Of a DNA stretch of 64,000 nucleotides, positions 50,914-59,976 are shown one piece after another. The position numbers and the translations under genes were made by a program. Under the pieces are notes generated by a model, which saw only the letters and a program-made list of their open reading frames with translations, searched no databases and was not told the origin of the DNA. The stretch is from positions 1-64,000 of the IMG/VR virus record IMGVR_UViG_3300048919_000048. The stretch is one strand, 5' to 3'. Within the stretch, counting starts at the first letter, position 1. Each line of letters begins with the position of its first letter. Source of the stretch: a virus.

Positions 50914-52108
50914 ACTCAGCTTCACAGAAGACTACGTGGGCCACTGGTCCTGGTGGCAGGGTGCCCGTGAACTGATGCAAAACGCCATCGACACGAAGGA
51001 CTATGACATCCAGTTCGACTATGATGCCGGGACGATGAAAATCGTCTCCCGTGGCGGCGCTATCGCAACTAAGGCTCTGCTTTTGGGTGCCACTACCAAA
51101 CGTAACGACTCCAGCACCATCGGTAAGTTTGGTGAGGGTATGAAGCTGGGCTTTCTGGTTCTTCTTCGTGAAGGTGCCAAAGTTGCAATGGAGAATGGCA
51201 AGGACCTGTGGGTCCCTGAGATAGTCCATGATGAGGCTATGGATGCCAACGTCTTGGCTGTCAATATCTGCGAGGGAAATCTCTCCGATCGAGATCCAAA
51301 CACCGTGACGATCAAGATCCAAGGTATCCCTCGTGATGCTATGGACGAGATTATGGACAACTACGCCCCGACAACCGAGCGAGAGATCGTGATCGAGAAC
51401 TCCCGTGGCAAGGCGTACAAAAAGATTTGGCAGGAAGGTGCCAATCAGGAAGAGGATGAAGATGGCAACGCCATCGGCGGCGACTGCAACCTCTTCGTCA
51501 ACGGCCTGTTCGTCACCCGGGTCCGTGGCAATTTCAAGTTCGACTATGACTTTAAGCCGGAGGCTTTTGTCCTTGATCGTGACCGTGATTCTGCCAACCT
51601 GTACGAAGTGAAGTACGAGGCAAACCGCCTGCTGTCAGAAAGCGACGATATCGACCTTCTGGCGCGTTTAGCGCTTGAGGAGTACGATGACCTTGCCTTG
51701 TTCTCAGAACGCCGGGAAAAGGCCACTGGTGGCGTCTGGTGGGGTGGTTCTTCCCGTGGTCAGTCAGAGCAGGAAGTTTTGGCAGCAACGGCTGTCTCTA
51801 TGTTCACCAACAAGTATGGGTCGGATGCCTTCCCAATCGACGATACCTGGACGGATGGCAAGAAGCGTGTTGTCACTCAGATGGCGATCGGCAAGGGGTA
51901 TGTCCCGGTGACCGTCAAGCCTGCGGTTTACAAGATGGTCCAGAAGAAGTTTGAGGTTGACAAGGCTGTTGAGAACGTGTTGACGTTCAAACCTCTGGAG
52001 TTCCTTGAGGGCTTCTTAGAACGCCATAATCGCCGACTCGTAGCGAAACCACGCCGTGAGTTGGAGAAAACTATTCAAATGCTGCGTATTGCGGCAGGTA
52101 AGGAGTAG
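50900..52108 (+). CDS. GHKL-type ATPase domain protein
   Basis: 402 residues; ATG 50900. GARELMQNAID carries the E...N motif of the Bergerat fold, and FGEGMKLGFLV a G2-like loop. This resembles histidine-kinase/Hsp90-type ATPases, as in some phage rIIA-like proteins, but no kinase or membrane region is visible. Acidic linker EEDEDGNAIGG in the middle. Function unknown. Confidence 0.75.
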   Translation: MKQIKLSFTEDYVGHWSWWQGARELMQNAIDTKDYDIQFDYDAGTMKIVSRGGAIATKALLLGATTKRNDSSTIGKFGEGMKLGFLVLLREGAKVAMENGKDLWVPEIVHDEAMDANVLAVNICEGNLSDRDPNTVTIKIQGIPRDAMDEIMDNYAPTTEREIVIENSRGKAYKKIWQEGANQEEDEDGNAIGGDCNLFVNGLFVTRVRGNFKFDYDFKPEAFVLDRDRDSANLYEVKYEANRLLSESDDIDLLARLALEEYDDLALFSERREKATGGVWWGGSSRGQSEQEVLAATAVSMFTNKYGSDAFPIDDTWTDGKKRVVTQMAIGKGYVPVTVKPAVYKMVQKKFEVDKAVENVLTFKPLEFLEGFLERHNRRLVAKPRRELEKTIQMLRIAAGKE

Positions 52109-52110
52109 AA

Positions 52111-52389
52111 ATGATCGGTTATCGTATCAGCATAGGGCCTTGCGGCCCTTATGAGCATACCTTCAAGCCGAGTCACCCGCTGTTTGATCTCACTGACGAA
52201 TGGGATCTCGAAATTGCTGCGGAAGAAGCCTGTGCCGATTTCCGTGATAATCACGACGGCTGGGAGACTTGGAACCGGGGAGATGCTTCTCTTGAACTGT
52301 TCAACCCGGAGAACGGCGAGACGGTTTTAAAATGTAAAGTAGCCTTGTGCTTCGAGCCAAGCTACGAGGTATGGGGAGTCGAGAAATGA
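52111..52389 (+). CDS. hypothetical protein
   Basis: 92 residues (MIGYRISIGPCGPYEHTFKP). Acidic helix (LEIAAEEACADFRDNHDGWE) then beta end. Function unknown. Confidence 0.7.
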   Translation: MIGYRISIGPCGPYEHTFKPSHPLFDLTDEWDLEIAAEEACADFRDNHDGWETWNRGDASLELFNPENGETVLKCKVALCFEPSYEVWGVEK

Positions 52390-52760
52390 GCGGTATGCGT
52401 TTAACCGTTGGCATTATTGCCAAGCTGGAGAAGTCTTTTGGTGACTACAACCAGTCTGAGCACATCGATCTGAACGAGCACTTGGAGAACATCGGGTCCA
52501 AACTGCGTCTGACTTATGGCGGGGACATGATCGTCTTCATCGAGAAGGATAAGCGGACTGATTACGAAGGCTGCGGCTTGATGCTCCTCGATAATGACCT
52601 GATGGCAGACTTCTGGCAAGAACTGGCAACTGCCAATCTGTTTGTGGTAGAGGGTACGCCAAAGGTGTTCGTTGATTACTGGTATGACGGGGCCGACCCG
52701 GGCCATATCGACATCACCCTGGCGGAAGCAGGTTACGAAGAGGAGTGGAAGGATGAATGA
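52386..52760 (+). CDS. hypothetical protein
   Basis: 124 residues (MSGMRLTVGIIAKLEKSFGD). Alpha/beta, acidic overall, with VFVDYWYDGADPGHIDITLA. Function unknown. Confidence 0.7.
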   Translation: MSGMRLTVGIIAKLEKSFGDYNQSEHIDLNEHLENIGSKLRLTYGGDMIVFIEKDKRTDYEGCGLMLLDNDLMADFWQELATANLFVVEGTPKVFVDYWYDGADPGHIDITLAEAGYEEEWKDE

Positions 52761-52965
52761 GTTTGTTGGACGTAAAGTTCGTGTCATTAAAGACACCAGT
52801 GAAGACTCACCTTTGGCTGACAACGGGTGGAAGATCGGTGATGTGGGCATCATCCAGATGGTCCTGACCGATCACCCTGAGTACAACATCATCGTACAGC
52901 GTGGTGAAGACTCTCACGACACCTTGGGCTTCTCTATTGAAGAACTGGAGTTGCTCGATGCCTGA
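52753..52965 (+). CDS. small SH3-like protein
   Basis: 70 residues (MNEFVGRKVRVIKDTSEDSP). WKIGDVGIIQMVLTDHPEYN echoes the barrel-like proteins at 42282 and 42499. Function unknown. Confidence 0.7.
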   Translation: MNEFVGRKVRVIKDTSEDSPLADNGWKIGDVGIIQMVLTDHPEYNIIVQRGEDSHDTLGFSIEELELLDA

Positions 52966-53050
52966 TTGGTTTGGATTGGCATTCTTGGGGGCCGTCGGCC
53001 TCCTGTGCCTTGTCTTGTACGTCTTAGGGGTGAGGAAGCAAGATGAATGA
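52958..53050 (+). CDS. 30-residue membrane peptide
   Basis: ATG 52958 overlaps the upstream gene; MPDWFGLAFLGAVGLLCLVL is one membrane span with a basic end. Tight overlaps support it. Confidence 0.55.
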   Translation: MPDWFGLAFLGAVGLLCLVLYVLGVRKQDE

Positions 53051-53261
53051 TTATCGCGGAACGCCCTTGAAAGAGGGTGACAAGGTGGCTATCTATTGGG
53101 GATATAATTCTCTGGAGACTGCGATTATCCACAATATCCAAGGCAATGCAGCGAAGGTAAGGGTTCAAATCAAACACTGTCCTCGTGGGGCCGAACCTTA
53201 TATCGAGGAGGTCCTCAGCAAATGGAAGAGTGGTGACTGCATGGTCAAGCTGGAGTCGTGA
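53043..53261 (+). CDS. small SH3-like protein
   Basis: 72 residues (MNDYRGTPLKEGDKVAIYWG). KEGDKVAIYWGYNSLETAII is a typical beta-barrel opening. Function unknown. Confidence 0.7.
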   Translation: MNDYRGTPLKEGDKVAIYWGYNSLETAIIHNIQGNAAKVRVQIKHCPRGAEPYIEEVLSKWKSGDCMVKLES

Positions 53262-53458
53262 TGGGGAAATACGTCAAGGTGCTTTGCCTGCGGTCATCCC
53301 CCGGCTACCAAGAGGGTTCAACCTATGAAGCAGAACCCCATGATCCACCTGCGGGGGTAGGGTATTACGGAGTTATAAGCCATGATCGTAGCAGGTGTTC
53401 TTTTTACCTGCTTGGGAAAGACCCTGATTTTGTGATCGACCCAGAGCAAGATGGTTGA
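53261..53458 (+). CDS. small beta-rich protein
   Basis: 65 residues (MGKYVKVLCLRSSPGYQEGS). ATG 53261 overlaps the upstream TGA. Similar in style to 48498-48692. Function unknown. Confidence 0.65.
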   Translation: MGKYVKVLCLRSSPGYQEGSTYEAEPHDPPAGVGYYGVISHDRSRCSFYLLGKDPDFVIDPEQDG

Positions 53459-53516
53459 TCTTTACGAGGCATTGGGATATCCTGAGTGGAGGTATGCCAA
53501 AAAGGAGAGAGTATGA
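53451..53516 (+). CDS. possible 21-residue leader peptide before the polymerase
   Basis: ATG 53451, stop overlapping the polymerase ATG. MVDLYEALGYPEWRYAKKER is short, and coding is only suggested by its tight coupling to the polymerase start. Confidence 0.35.
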   Translation: MVDLYEALGYPEWRYAKKERV

Positions 53517-56149
53517 AAGGGCTGTTTTTAGGAGATGCGGAAGCCAACGGTCTGCTTGATGAAGTGGACCAGCTTCACGTAATCTTGTTCAAGGAGTATA
53601 AGGTCGATAACTGGAATATCTTCCTTGACCCCAACCGGGAAGGGTACGATCAGGCATTGAAGTTCATTAATTCGAAGGGGTACAATTTCAAAATCCGTAC
53701 CTTTGACGAGTTGAACGACTGGTTTAAGACTGAGCCTCGCTCAATTGCGATCCACAACCTGTTCGGCTACGACCTGCGTCTGTTCAAAAAGATGCTGGGC
53801 ACTCAGTATGATATGTTCGGCGACCCCAAGTGCATGGGCACCCTGAACGGAAAACAGGTGAACCTGTTCGACACTCTGTCAATGTCTCGAACTCTTTACC
53901 CTGACCGCCCGCTGCCACGTGGGTGTCCAGAGATGGTGAAGAACCCGGTGACCGGGAAGATGAAACCTGTCGGCCCTCACGGCCTGGAAGCGTGGGGTAT
54001 GCGTGTTGCCAACCAAAAAGTGGCAATCGAAGACTGGCGTGGCCTGCCACTGTGGAAGTATTGCGATCGTATCATCGAAGACGTCATCATCAACGAAATG
54101 GTGTGGACGGCCCTCATGGAAGAGATCGCTTGTGACGGTAAGTTGGTCGATGATAAGCGCTTCATGTACAAGGATGAAGAGAAGGATAAGGATGCCAAGA
54201 AGTACAAGCTGATCAACTGGAAGAACGCCCTACGTCGTGGTATGCTCACTGACTACCTGATGATCGAGCAGGAGATCCAAGGCGTAACCTTTGATGAAGA
54301 GGCCGCTCTTAAACTCCGTGACCGCATTGATACGATGATGCGTGACATCGAGGGCGACGTTGAACCACACCTCCCGAAGAAGGAGATGGCTAAGTCGGCG
54401 CAGCCTACGTTCCCATCCAAACCTTTCAAGGGTGACGGGTCTCTGTCCGGGACCGGGTGGAAGTGGCTGGAGAAACTCGGCTACAATATCAACTGGGAGG
54501 CCCTCGACTTCAAGGGTCCCCCGGCGAAGGCGTTTAAGGCCGACGGTAGCCTGACCGCAGCAGCGATCAAATACTGTAACGAACACGGCATTGAAGATGA
54601 GTCAGTTATGGCCCAGTTCATCCGTGATCAGAACGATAAGCAAACAACCTTGATCCCACTGTCCCCAGAGGACATGGCCCGTGCAATGCTGGACCTGAAG
54701 AACCAGACAATGCCGGACATCATGATCCCGATGCGTATCGGTAACCAGGATGACGTTAAGAAATTCCTGATCCGTGATGCGGGGTGGAAGCCAACGCTCT
54801 GGCGTAGCAAGGATGTGACCAAGGATCAGTTCAAGAAGCAGCGCCCGGATAACGAAGTCGATGGCCTCGTCCGTGAGTACATCGAGCAGTTGGACCAGGT
54901 TGAGTACCGTGATCTTATTCTGGACTACCTCGGGATCACCCTGAAGGCATGGCAGGACAAGGAGAAGATGTACAAGCTCTTGCGTCGTAAGGCGCGTGGT
55001 TTGCCTACATCACCGCAGTTGAAAGATATGAGCGGCCTTTGCCCTAACCTGGAGAAGGTTGACGGTCACATGGCGAAGCAGATTGTGAAATGGCTGTCTC
55101 TGCGAAACCGACGTTCTGTACTTGATCCGCTCAAGGAAGATAAGGTTGACACTGGTTGGCTGAACCATCCACGACTGCGTATTGACGGGAAACTTCCGGC
55201 ACGGTATTCTGGTATCACCAACACCGGGCGTCGTAAGCACACGATTGTGGCTAACGTGCCAAAACCAGACGAGAAGGTTCTGCTGGGCAAGGAAATGCGA
55301 GCGCTGTTTAAGGCGTCTGAAGGGAAGTATCAGGTCGGTATTGACGGATCTAACCTTGAGGGCATGATTGCAGCCTGGGGCGCTTATGAGTTCGACGGTG
55401 GTGCGTATCTCCGGATCATGGAGATGGAGGATGCCCACAAACGAAACGCAGAGGCATACACCAAAGCGGCAGGTAAACCAGTTTCTCGTGGTGAAGGTAA
55501 GGGCGTTACATACGGCATCATGTACGGTGCCCAAGCGGCGAAGATCGCCTCTATGCTCGGCATCTCATTGGAGAAGGCCCAAGCGGTAATCGACGCATTC
55601 TGGGATAGCAACATCGGCTTGAAAGGCCGTAAAGAAGCTCTGGAGAAGTTCTGGGAACTGACGGGCAAGCGCTTTATCTATGGCTTAGATGGTCGCAAGA
55701 TCTATACCCGTTCCAAACACTCCTTGCTGAACGCATACCAGCAGAACGGCGGTGCCGCACTGTTCGACTTGGTTGGTATTCTGTTGCACTGGCAGTTGGT
55801 TAAACGTGGCTGGTATGATGAGGGTGTTCGCCGAATCATCTATTACCACGATGAATACCAGCTTGAGGTGCCGCACAAGTTCAAGAAGGTTTGGAGGTTC
55901 ACCGATGAAGCCAAGGCCAAAGCCTTTGTTGAACAATGCCTTGCAAAAGGTCTTGTTCTTGACGGTCACTGCGTGAAGGAAGGGAAGTTTAAATGTGATC
56001 CTGATGAGGACGGCGTGTACAACATCATCCACTGCCCAGTGGGCCAGATGGTGGTCAAGTGCGTAGAACAAGCCGCCAAGATGATGAAGTCTCCAGTCCA
56101 CATCACAGGTGAGTATTTGACTGGTACGAGTTGGGGTGACTGTCACTAA
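53513..56149 (+). CDS. T7-like family A DNA polymerase with 3'-5' exonuclease
   Basis: 878 residues; ATG 53513 follows AGGAGAG. Exonuclease motif LGDAEANGLL (~7-16) contains the D-x-E pair. Polymerase motif A is VGIDGSNLEGMIAAW (~607), motif B RGEGKGVTYGIMYG (~658) and motif C YYHDEYQLEV (~778, HDE). These match the T7 gp5 order and length class (T7 gp5 is 704 residues; here ~170 more). It replicates the genome, presumably with the primase-helicase; a thioredoxin-binding loop was not identified. Confidence 0.95.
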   Translation: MKGLFLGDAEANGLLDEVDQLHVILFKEYKVDNWNIFLDPNREGYDQALKFINSKGYNFKIRTFDELNDWFKTEPRSIAIHNLFGYDLRLFKKMLGTQYDMFGDPKCMGTLNGKQVNLFDTLSMSRTLYPDRPLPRGCPEMVKNPVTGKMKPVGPHGLEAWGMRVANQKVAIEDWRGLPLWKYCDRIIEDVIINEMVWTALMEEIACDGKLVDDKRFMYKDEEKDKDAKKYKLINWKNALRRGMLTDYLMIEQEIQGVTFDEEAALKLRDRIDTMMRDIEGDVEPHLPKKEMAKSAQPTFPSKPFKGDGSLSGTGWKWLEKLGYNINWEALDFKGPPAKAFKADGSLTAAAIKYCNEHGIEDESVMAQFIRDQNDKQTTLIPLSPEDMARAMLDLKNQTMPDIMIPMRIGNQDDVKKFLIRDAGWKPTLWRSKDVTKDQFKKQRPDNEVDGLVREYIEQLDQVEYRDLILDYLGITLKAWQDKEKMYKLLRRKARGLPTSPQLKDMSGLCPNLEKVDGHMAKQIVKWLSLRNRRSVLDPLKEDKVDTGWLNHPRLRIDGKLPARYSGITNTGRRKHTIVANVPKPDEKVLLGKEMRALFKASEGKYQVGIDGSNLEGMIAAWGAYEFDGGAYLRIMEMEDAHKRNAEAYTKAAGKPVSRGEGKGVTYGIMYGAQAAKIASMLGISLEKAQAVIDAFWDSNIGLKGRKEALEKFWELTGKRFIYGLDGRKIYTRSKHSLLNAYQQNGGAALFDLVGILLHWQLVKRGWYDEGVRRIIYYHDEYQLEVPHKFKKVWRFTDEAKAKAFVEQCLAKGLVLDGHCVKEGKFKCDPDEDGVYNIIHCPVGQMVVKCVEQAAKMMKSPVHITGEYLTGTSWGDCH

Positions 56150-56187
56150 TAGCTATTTAAGGCTATTCGTGATAAAATTCTTACATT

Positions 56188-56210
56188 CCGGGGACTTCGG
56201 TCCCCATTTT
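56188..56210 (+). terminator. intrinsic terminator
   Basis: CCGGGGAC-TTCG-GTCCCC followed by ATTTT, 40 nt after the polymerase stop. Confidence 0.85.
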
Positions 56211-56226
56211 ACTATTTGGGTGACTT

Positions 56227-56940
56227 ATGCTTGAAGATATGTTGATGATCTATAAATCGACAACGCCCCCTGTCGATGCCACAGTGAATCCCGGACCTCA
56301 TGCCGGGACACTTCTTTCCAGTTATGACTTTCAAACACTAACCACCCTCCCGACTTTCAGGACCTCTCAATCTGTTGTTGGTGTTGGGGCGGGTAACTCA
56401 TACACTACTCCAACGTCCGGTCTCTTGGCTGACAAATTGGAGAGGGGAGGTCTGACATTTGTCCGTCAAGATGCTTCCAGTACCGGGGCGGCGGGAGGGG
56501 TGTTTTATTTCCCGGGGGAGATCCCTAACCAGTGTGTTGTCACTCTCGCGGTGGCTCTTAATATTGACGGAGCGCCGGAGTCGGCTGTTGCAAACAACAA
56601 CGCACACTTGGGTATCCATTTCGGGTCAGCAACTCAGACGAACAGGATCGGCGGGCGTTGGATTGTCTCCAAGCGCCAGATCGCCCAGACTGTCCAGACC
56701 TTGGCTACCGATGGGACCAACACTTTCACCCCGGTAACTTCTTCAGGGATCATCAAGATTCGTATAGAGAAGACCAGTTCCAACGTGAAGGTGTATGTTA
56801 ACGATACTCTTATCGTCACCGGGCCAAGTGTGAACAGCATTTACACGGCCTTCGGCTTGTGGTTCGGTCAAAACTCAGAGACGGGCCTTGTGGTACAGAA
56901 AGGTCTTGTGTACAACACAAATGTTTACTCCTACGTATAA
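56227..56940 (+). CDS. lectin-like beta-sandwich protein
   Basis: 237 residues, ending in a terminator. Regular beta-strands (CVVTLAVALNIDGAP, IIKIRIEKTSSNVKVYVNDT) and Gly/Ser/Thr richness resemble a concanavalin-type or decoration-protein domain. It may be a virion or receptor-binding part. The start at 56227 has only a weak ribosome site. Confidence 0.65.
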   Translation: MLEDMLMIYKSTTPPVDATVNPGPHAGTLLSSYDFQTLTTLPTFRTSQSVVGVGAGNSYTTPTSGLLADKLERGGLTFVRQDASSTGAAGGVFYFPGEIPNQCVVTLAVALNIDGAPESAVANNNAHLGIHFGSATQTNRIGGRWIVSKRQIAQTVQTLATDGTNTFTPVTSSGIIKIRIEKTSSNVKVYVNDTLIVTGPSVNSIYTAFGLWFGQNSETGLVVQKGLVYNTNVYSYV

Positions 56941-56964
56941 ACCGCCTTCGGGCGGTTTTTTATT
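56941..56964 (+). terminator. intrinsic terminator
   Basis: ACCGCC-TTCG-GGCGGT followed by TTTTTATT, directly after the preceding stop. Confidence 0.9.
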
Positions 56965-56979
56965 ATCTGAAGAAAAGTG

Positions 56980-57008
56980 TTGACGTGCAGAATCAATCTG
57001 GTAGTATT
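56980..57008 (+). promoter_or_regulatory. sigma70 promoter
   Basis: TTGACG (56980-56985), 17-nt spacer and AGTATT (57003-57008). Confidence 0.7.
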
Positions 57009-57034
57009 CCTCCATCGAAACAAAGGAGGTCATC

Positions 57035-57229
57035 ATGACCGAGAAGAAGATTGTGAAGTTCACGGTTGAGATTGAGTGCTACGAGGAGACTATCAAATCT
57101 GCCGTGACTCAGTATCAACTGAGGCAGATGATGGGGGAAGGTTTCAACGAAGCCACCCCACAGGAGAGGCTGGGACTCCAAGTTGCCAGGTGCTACATGG
57201 CGGGGTTAACCACCCCGGCGGAGGGCTGA
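57035..57229 (+). CDS. small helical protein
   Basis: 64 residues (MTEKKIVKFTVEIECYEETI) after AAAGGAGG. Strand then helix (SAVTQYQLRQMMGEGF). Function unknown. Confidence 0.7.
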   Translation: MTEKKIVKFTVEIECYEETIKSAVTQYQLRQMMGEGFNEATPQERLGLQVARCYMAGLTTPAEG

Positions 57230-57432
57230 TGATAAAGTTCAAAGATCTTCCTGAGGGGGCTGTGTTTCGACTTCATGAAGAGTTCAGCAAAGGAATAAAC
57301 CGACAATACTACAAGTATTATTTCAACAAAGACTTTAATGCAGAAGTCTTCGGAATACACACCCGTGTTAAGATTGACCGTGAAGCATTGATATCTGATG
57401 ACGGATTTGCAGGAAGGAGAACGAGGTCATGA
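57229..57432 (+). CDS. small basic protein
   Basis: 67 residues (MIKFKDLPEGAVFRLHEEFS); ATG overlaps the preceding stop. Tyr/Lys-rich middle and RRTRS end. Function unknown. Confidence 0.65.
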   Translation: MIKFKDLPEGAVFRLHEEFSKGINRQYYKYYFNKDFNAEVFGIHTRVKIDREALISDDGFAGRRTRS

Positions 57433-57596
57433 AAACCCGTGACAACAAATCATTTGACACACTGGAAGAAATAATGCAATATCTTGGTGACCCGGAACGA
57501 GTCGGAAAAGACAACACTTGGGTAGCAAAGAACTATTCGCTGGCACAACTTATCAAAGACCTTCAGAAGGTAAAGGAGAAAGATAATGAATCCTGA
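57429..57596 (+). CDS. 55-residue helical protein
   Basis: ATG 57429 overlaps the previous stop and its own stop overlaps the next gene. MKTRDNKSFDTLEEIMQYLG then LIKDLQKVKEKDNES. Function unknown. Confidence 0.65.
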   Translation: MKTRDNKSFDTLEEIMQYLGDPERVGKDNTWVAKNYSLAQLIKDLQKVKEKDNES

Positions 57597-57870
57597 TGCA
57601 CTTAACCCAACGGTCGCGGCTATTGTTGGCTACGATATTTTCCCGTATTATGCCGTAACAAAAGGGGAGTTGACCAATACGGGAGGAATCCGGGCTGTTG
57701 GTGTCGGTATTTACTCTGCTGATTCGGTCATCCGTATTTTCCCGGAGGGGGAGTATGAGAGTCTTGAAAACCAGCGAGCAGCCATTAAAAATATTTACCG
57801 TGAAAAAGAACGTCAATTACGTATTGACATCCTTGAGCAAGTTGGTGTAGACTTCGTAACAGTTAAGTAA
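57586..57870 (+). CDS. hypothetical protein
   Basis: 94 residues (MNPDALNPTVAAIVGYDIFP). Mostly alpha/beta; helical end (YREKERQLRIDILEQVG). Function unknown. Confidence 0.7.
   Translation: MNPDALNPTVAAIVGYDIFPYYAVTKGELTNTGGIRAVGVGIYSADSVIRIFPEGEYESLENQRAAIKNIYREKERQLRIDILEQVGVDFVTVK
57824..57853 (+). promoter_or_regulatory. sigma70 promoter inside an upstream gene
   Basis: TTGACA (57824-57829), 18-nt spacer and TAGACT (57848-57853), 48 nt before the 670-residue gene. Confidence 0.55.
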
Positions 57871-57901
57871 GCAACCCATTTCATTCACTGAGGAGATTCA
57901 A

Positions 57902-59914
57902 ATGAGCAATAACTATCATGATTTCGTAGTGGCACTTCAGAAGCAACTGACCAAAATGGCTAAAACTGGCCTGTTCGAAGTCACCCTGGATAAAGACCAA
58001 GTTTGGAACCACTATCTGGATTCCTTCCCTGCGGGCACCAACAACCTGTTCCGTGAGCGTCGTGAGTACGACTGTAACTGCTGCAAACAGTTCATCCGTG
58101 ATGTAGGTCGTGTCGTGACCTTCGTCAACGGCAAGCGTGTGACCATCTGGGACATCAAGGTGCCGGGTTATTACCAGACCGTTGTTGACGCGCTGGCGGC
58201 GCTGATCAATACGGCCCCGGTTGGAGACCAGTTCCTGCACTTCCAAGCGAAGGTTGGCACTGCCCAAAGCAACGTGCTGGAAGACGGGAAAGTTGTGACC
58301 TATAACCACTTCCACGCCGTTCTGCCGCAGGAAGTTGTGAAGCCAAACGCTACCATCGCCTCCACCTTGAGCGAGAGCCGCAGCAACGTGCAGGTGTTTG
58401 AACGCAGCCTGAAAGAACTGTCTCTGGATGCAGCGGAGACCATTCTTGAACTGAACGCACAGGGTTCCCTGTACCGTGGCAACGAGCAGATCGGCTCTGT
58501 TACTCTCTTCATTGAAATGAAGAACAAGTACGACGCGATGCCGGATGACCAGAAAGAAGGCTTCGTGTGGACTCAAGGTCTGAAGCTGGGCCATCGTGGC
58601 AAGTTCCGTAACTCTGCGATCGGTACTCTGCTGGAAGACCTGTCCGGCGGTATGGACATCGAATCTGCGGTTAAGCGCTGGGAAAAAGTTATGGCTCCGG
58701 CAAACTACAAGCGCCCAACCGCGCTGGTTACCGAAGCGATGATCAAAAAGGCACAGGAAACCGTGCAGGAAATGGGCCTGATGGACTCCCTCCCGCGCCG
58801 CTATGCTGTGCTGGAAGATCTGACAGTGAACAACGTGCTGTTTGCTGACCGTAATACCAAAAAGGCCGCTGATGTGTTTGGTGACCTACTGAGGGGTGCG
58901 AAGAAGCCAGTGAAAGGCCCGGAGAAGGTCGAAGAGATCTCCATCGCCAAGTTCATCAAAGATGTTCTGCCGACGGCAACAAGCATCGAGGCGTTGGTAG
59001 AAAACCGCCACACTGGCAACCTGGTATCTCTGGTGGCCCCGGTATATCCTGACGCACCAAACATGCTGAAGTGGGACAACAACTTCTCTTGGTCTTACAA
59101 CGGGGAAGTGACCGACTCGATCAAAGAGCGTGTGAAAGCGGCGGGCGGTGCGGTTGAGGGCGCTCTGCGTGTATCTCTGGCATGGCATAACCCAGACGAC
59201 TTGGACCTGCACATGCGTACCCCAAGCGGTGCTCATATCCACTACGCTCGCTATGCCCGTCGTGCATCAGGTGGTGAGTTGGATCTGGACATGAACGGCA
59301 TGGATCGCTCAGATGAGCACAACCCGGTCGAAAACATCATCTTCCGAAATGAGCGTCAGATCGAAGAGGGCATCTATAAGGTGTGGGTAAACCAGTTCAA
59401 CCAGCGTTCTCATGACCGTGTGGGGTTCACTGTCCAACTGGACTACAAAGGCGAGCAGTACGACTTCAACCACCCTCGTGAGCTTCGTACCGACGCAGAT
59501 GTGGACGTGGTGACTTTCCGCTACACCCGTAAGGATGGCGTACAGATCATCGACTCCATGCCTCACACCAAGCAGTCTAAAGAGGTTTGGGGTATTGCCA
59601 CCGAGCAGTTCCAGAAGGTGTCTGTGGTGATGAACTCACCTAACCACTGGGACGGTCAGGAAAATGGCAATAAGCACTACTTCTTCATGCTGGAAGGTGC
59701 TAAACAGCCGGGCACTACTCGCGGTTTCTACAACGAGTATCTGCGTAACGAACTGAACGAGCACCGTAAAGTGTTCGAGCATCTGGCAGGTAAGATGAAG
59801 GTTCCAGCCTCTGACGACCAACTGTCAGGTCTGGGCTTCTCCGACACCCAGCGTAACGAACTGACGGTGAAAGTGACTGGTGCGTTCACCCGCACACTGA
59901 AAGTGATTTTCTGA
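57902..59914 (+). CDS. large two-part protein with a C-terminal DUF2135/YfaP-like domain
   Basis: 670 residues; ATG 57902 with GAGGAG. The N-terminal region has DCNCCKQFIRDVGRV (a Cys cluster), which might bind metal. Residues ~420-560 contain VSLAWHNPDDLDLHMRTPSG and EEGIYKVWVNQFNQR, the layout of DUF2135/YfaP-type beta-sandwich domains that bind metal. The product may be a structural or surface protein. Followed directly by a palindromic promoter. Confidence 0.8.
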   Translation: MSNNYHDFVVALQKQLTKMAKTGLFEVTLDKDQVWNHYLDSFPAGTNNLFRERREYDCNCCKQFIRDVGRVVTFVNGKRVTIWDIKVPGYYQTVVDALAALINTAPVGDQFLHFQAKVGTAQSNVLEDGKVVTYNHFHAVLPQEVVKPNATIASTLSESRSNVQVFERSLKELSLDAAETILELNAQGSLYRGNEQIGSVTLFIEMKNKYDAMPDDQKEGFVWTQGLKLGHRGKFRNSAIGTLLEDLSGGMDIESAVKRWEKVMAPANYKRPTALVTEAMIKKAQETVQEMGLMDSLPRRYAVLEDLTVNNVLFADRNTKKAADVFGDLLRGAKKPVKGPEKVEEISIAKFIKDVLPTATSIEALVENRHTGNLVSLVAPVYPDAPNMLKWDNNFSWSYNGEVTDSIKERVKAAGGAVEGALRVSLAWHNPDDLDLHMRTPSGAHIHYARYARRASGGELDLDMNGMDRSDEHNPVENIIFRNERQIEEGIYKVWVNQFNQRSHDRVGFTVQLDYKGEQYDFNHPRELRTDADVDVVTFRYTRKDGVQIIDSMPHTKQSKEVWGIATEQFQKVSVVMNSPNHWDGQENGNKHYFFMLEGAKQPGTTRGFYNEYLRNELNEHRKVFEHLAGKMKVPASDDQLSGLGFSDTQRNELTVKVTGAFTRTLKVIF

Positions 59915-59944
59915 TTGACAACCGGGGCCGAAAGGCCCCATAAT
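59915..59944 (+). promoter_or_regulatory. class A promoter (plus strand)
   Basis: TTGACA (59915-59920), 18-nt spacer with GGGGCC-GAAA-GGCCCC, and CATAAT (59939-59944). The -35 starts immediately after the previous TGA (59912-59914). Confidence 0.85.
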
Positions 59945-59976
59945 GAACCCGAACTTAATTACTGAGGAGAAATACA

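Noticed and set aside
56227-56940. Tail-fibre protein
   Set aside because: Beta-sandwich resemblance only; no collagen-like, trimerisation or chaperone motif was seen.
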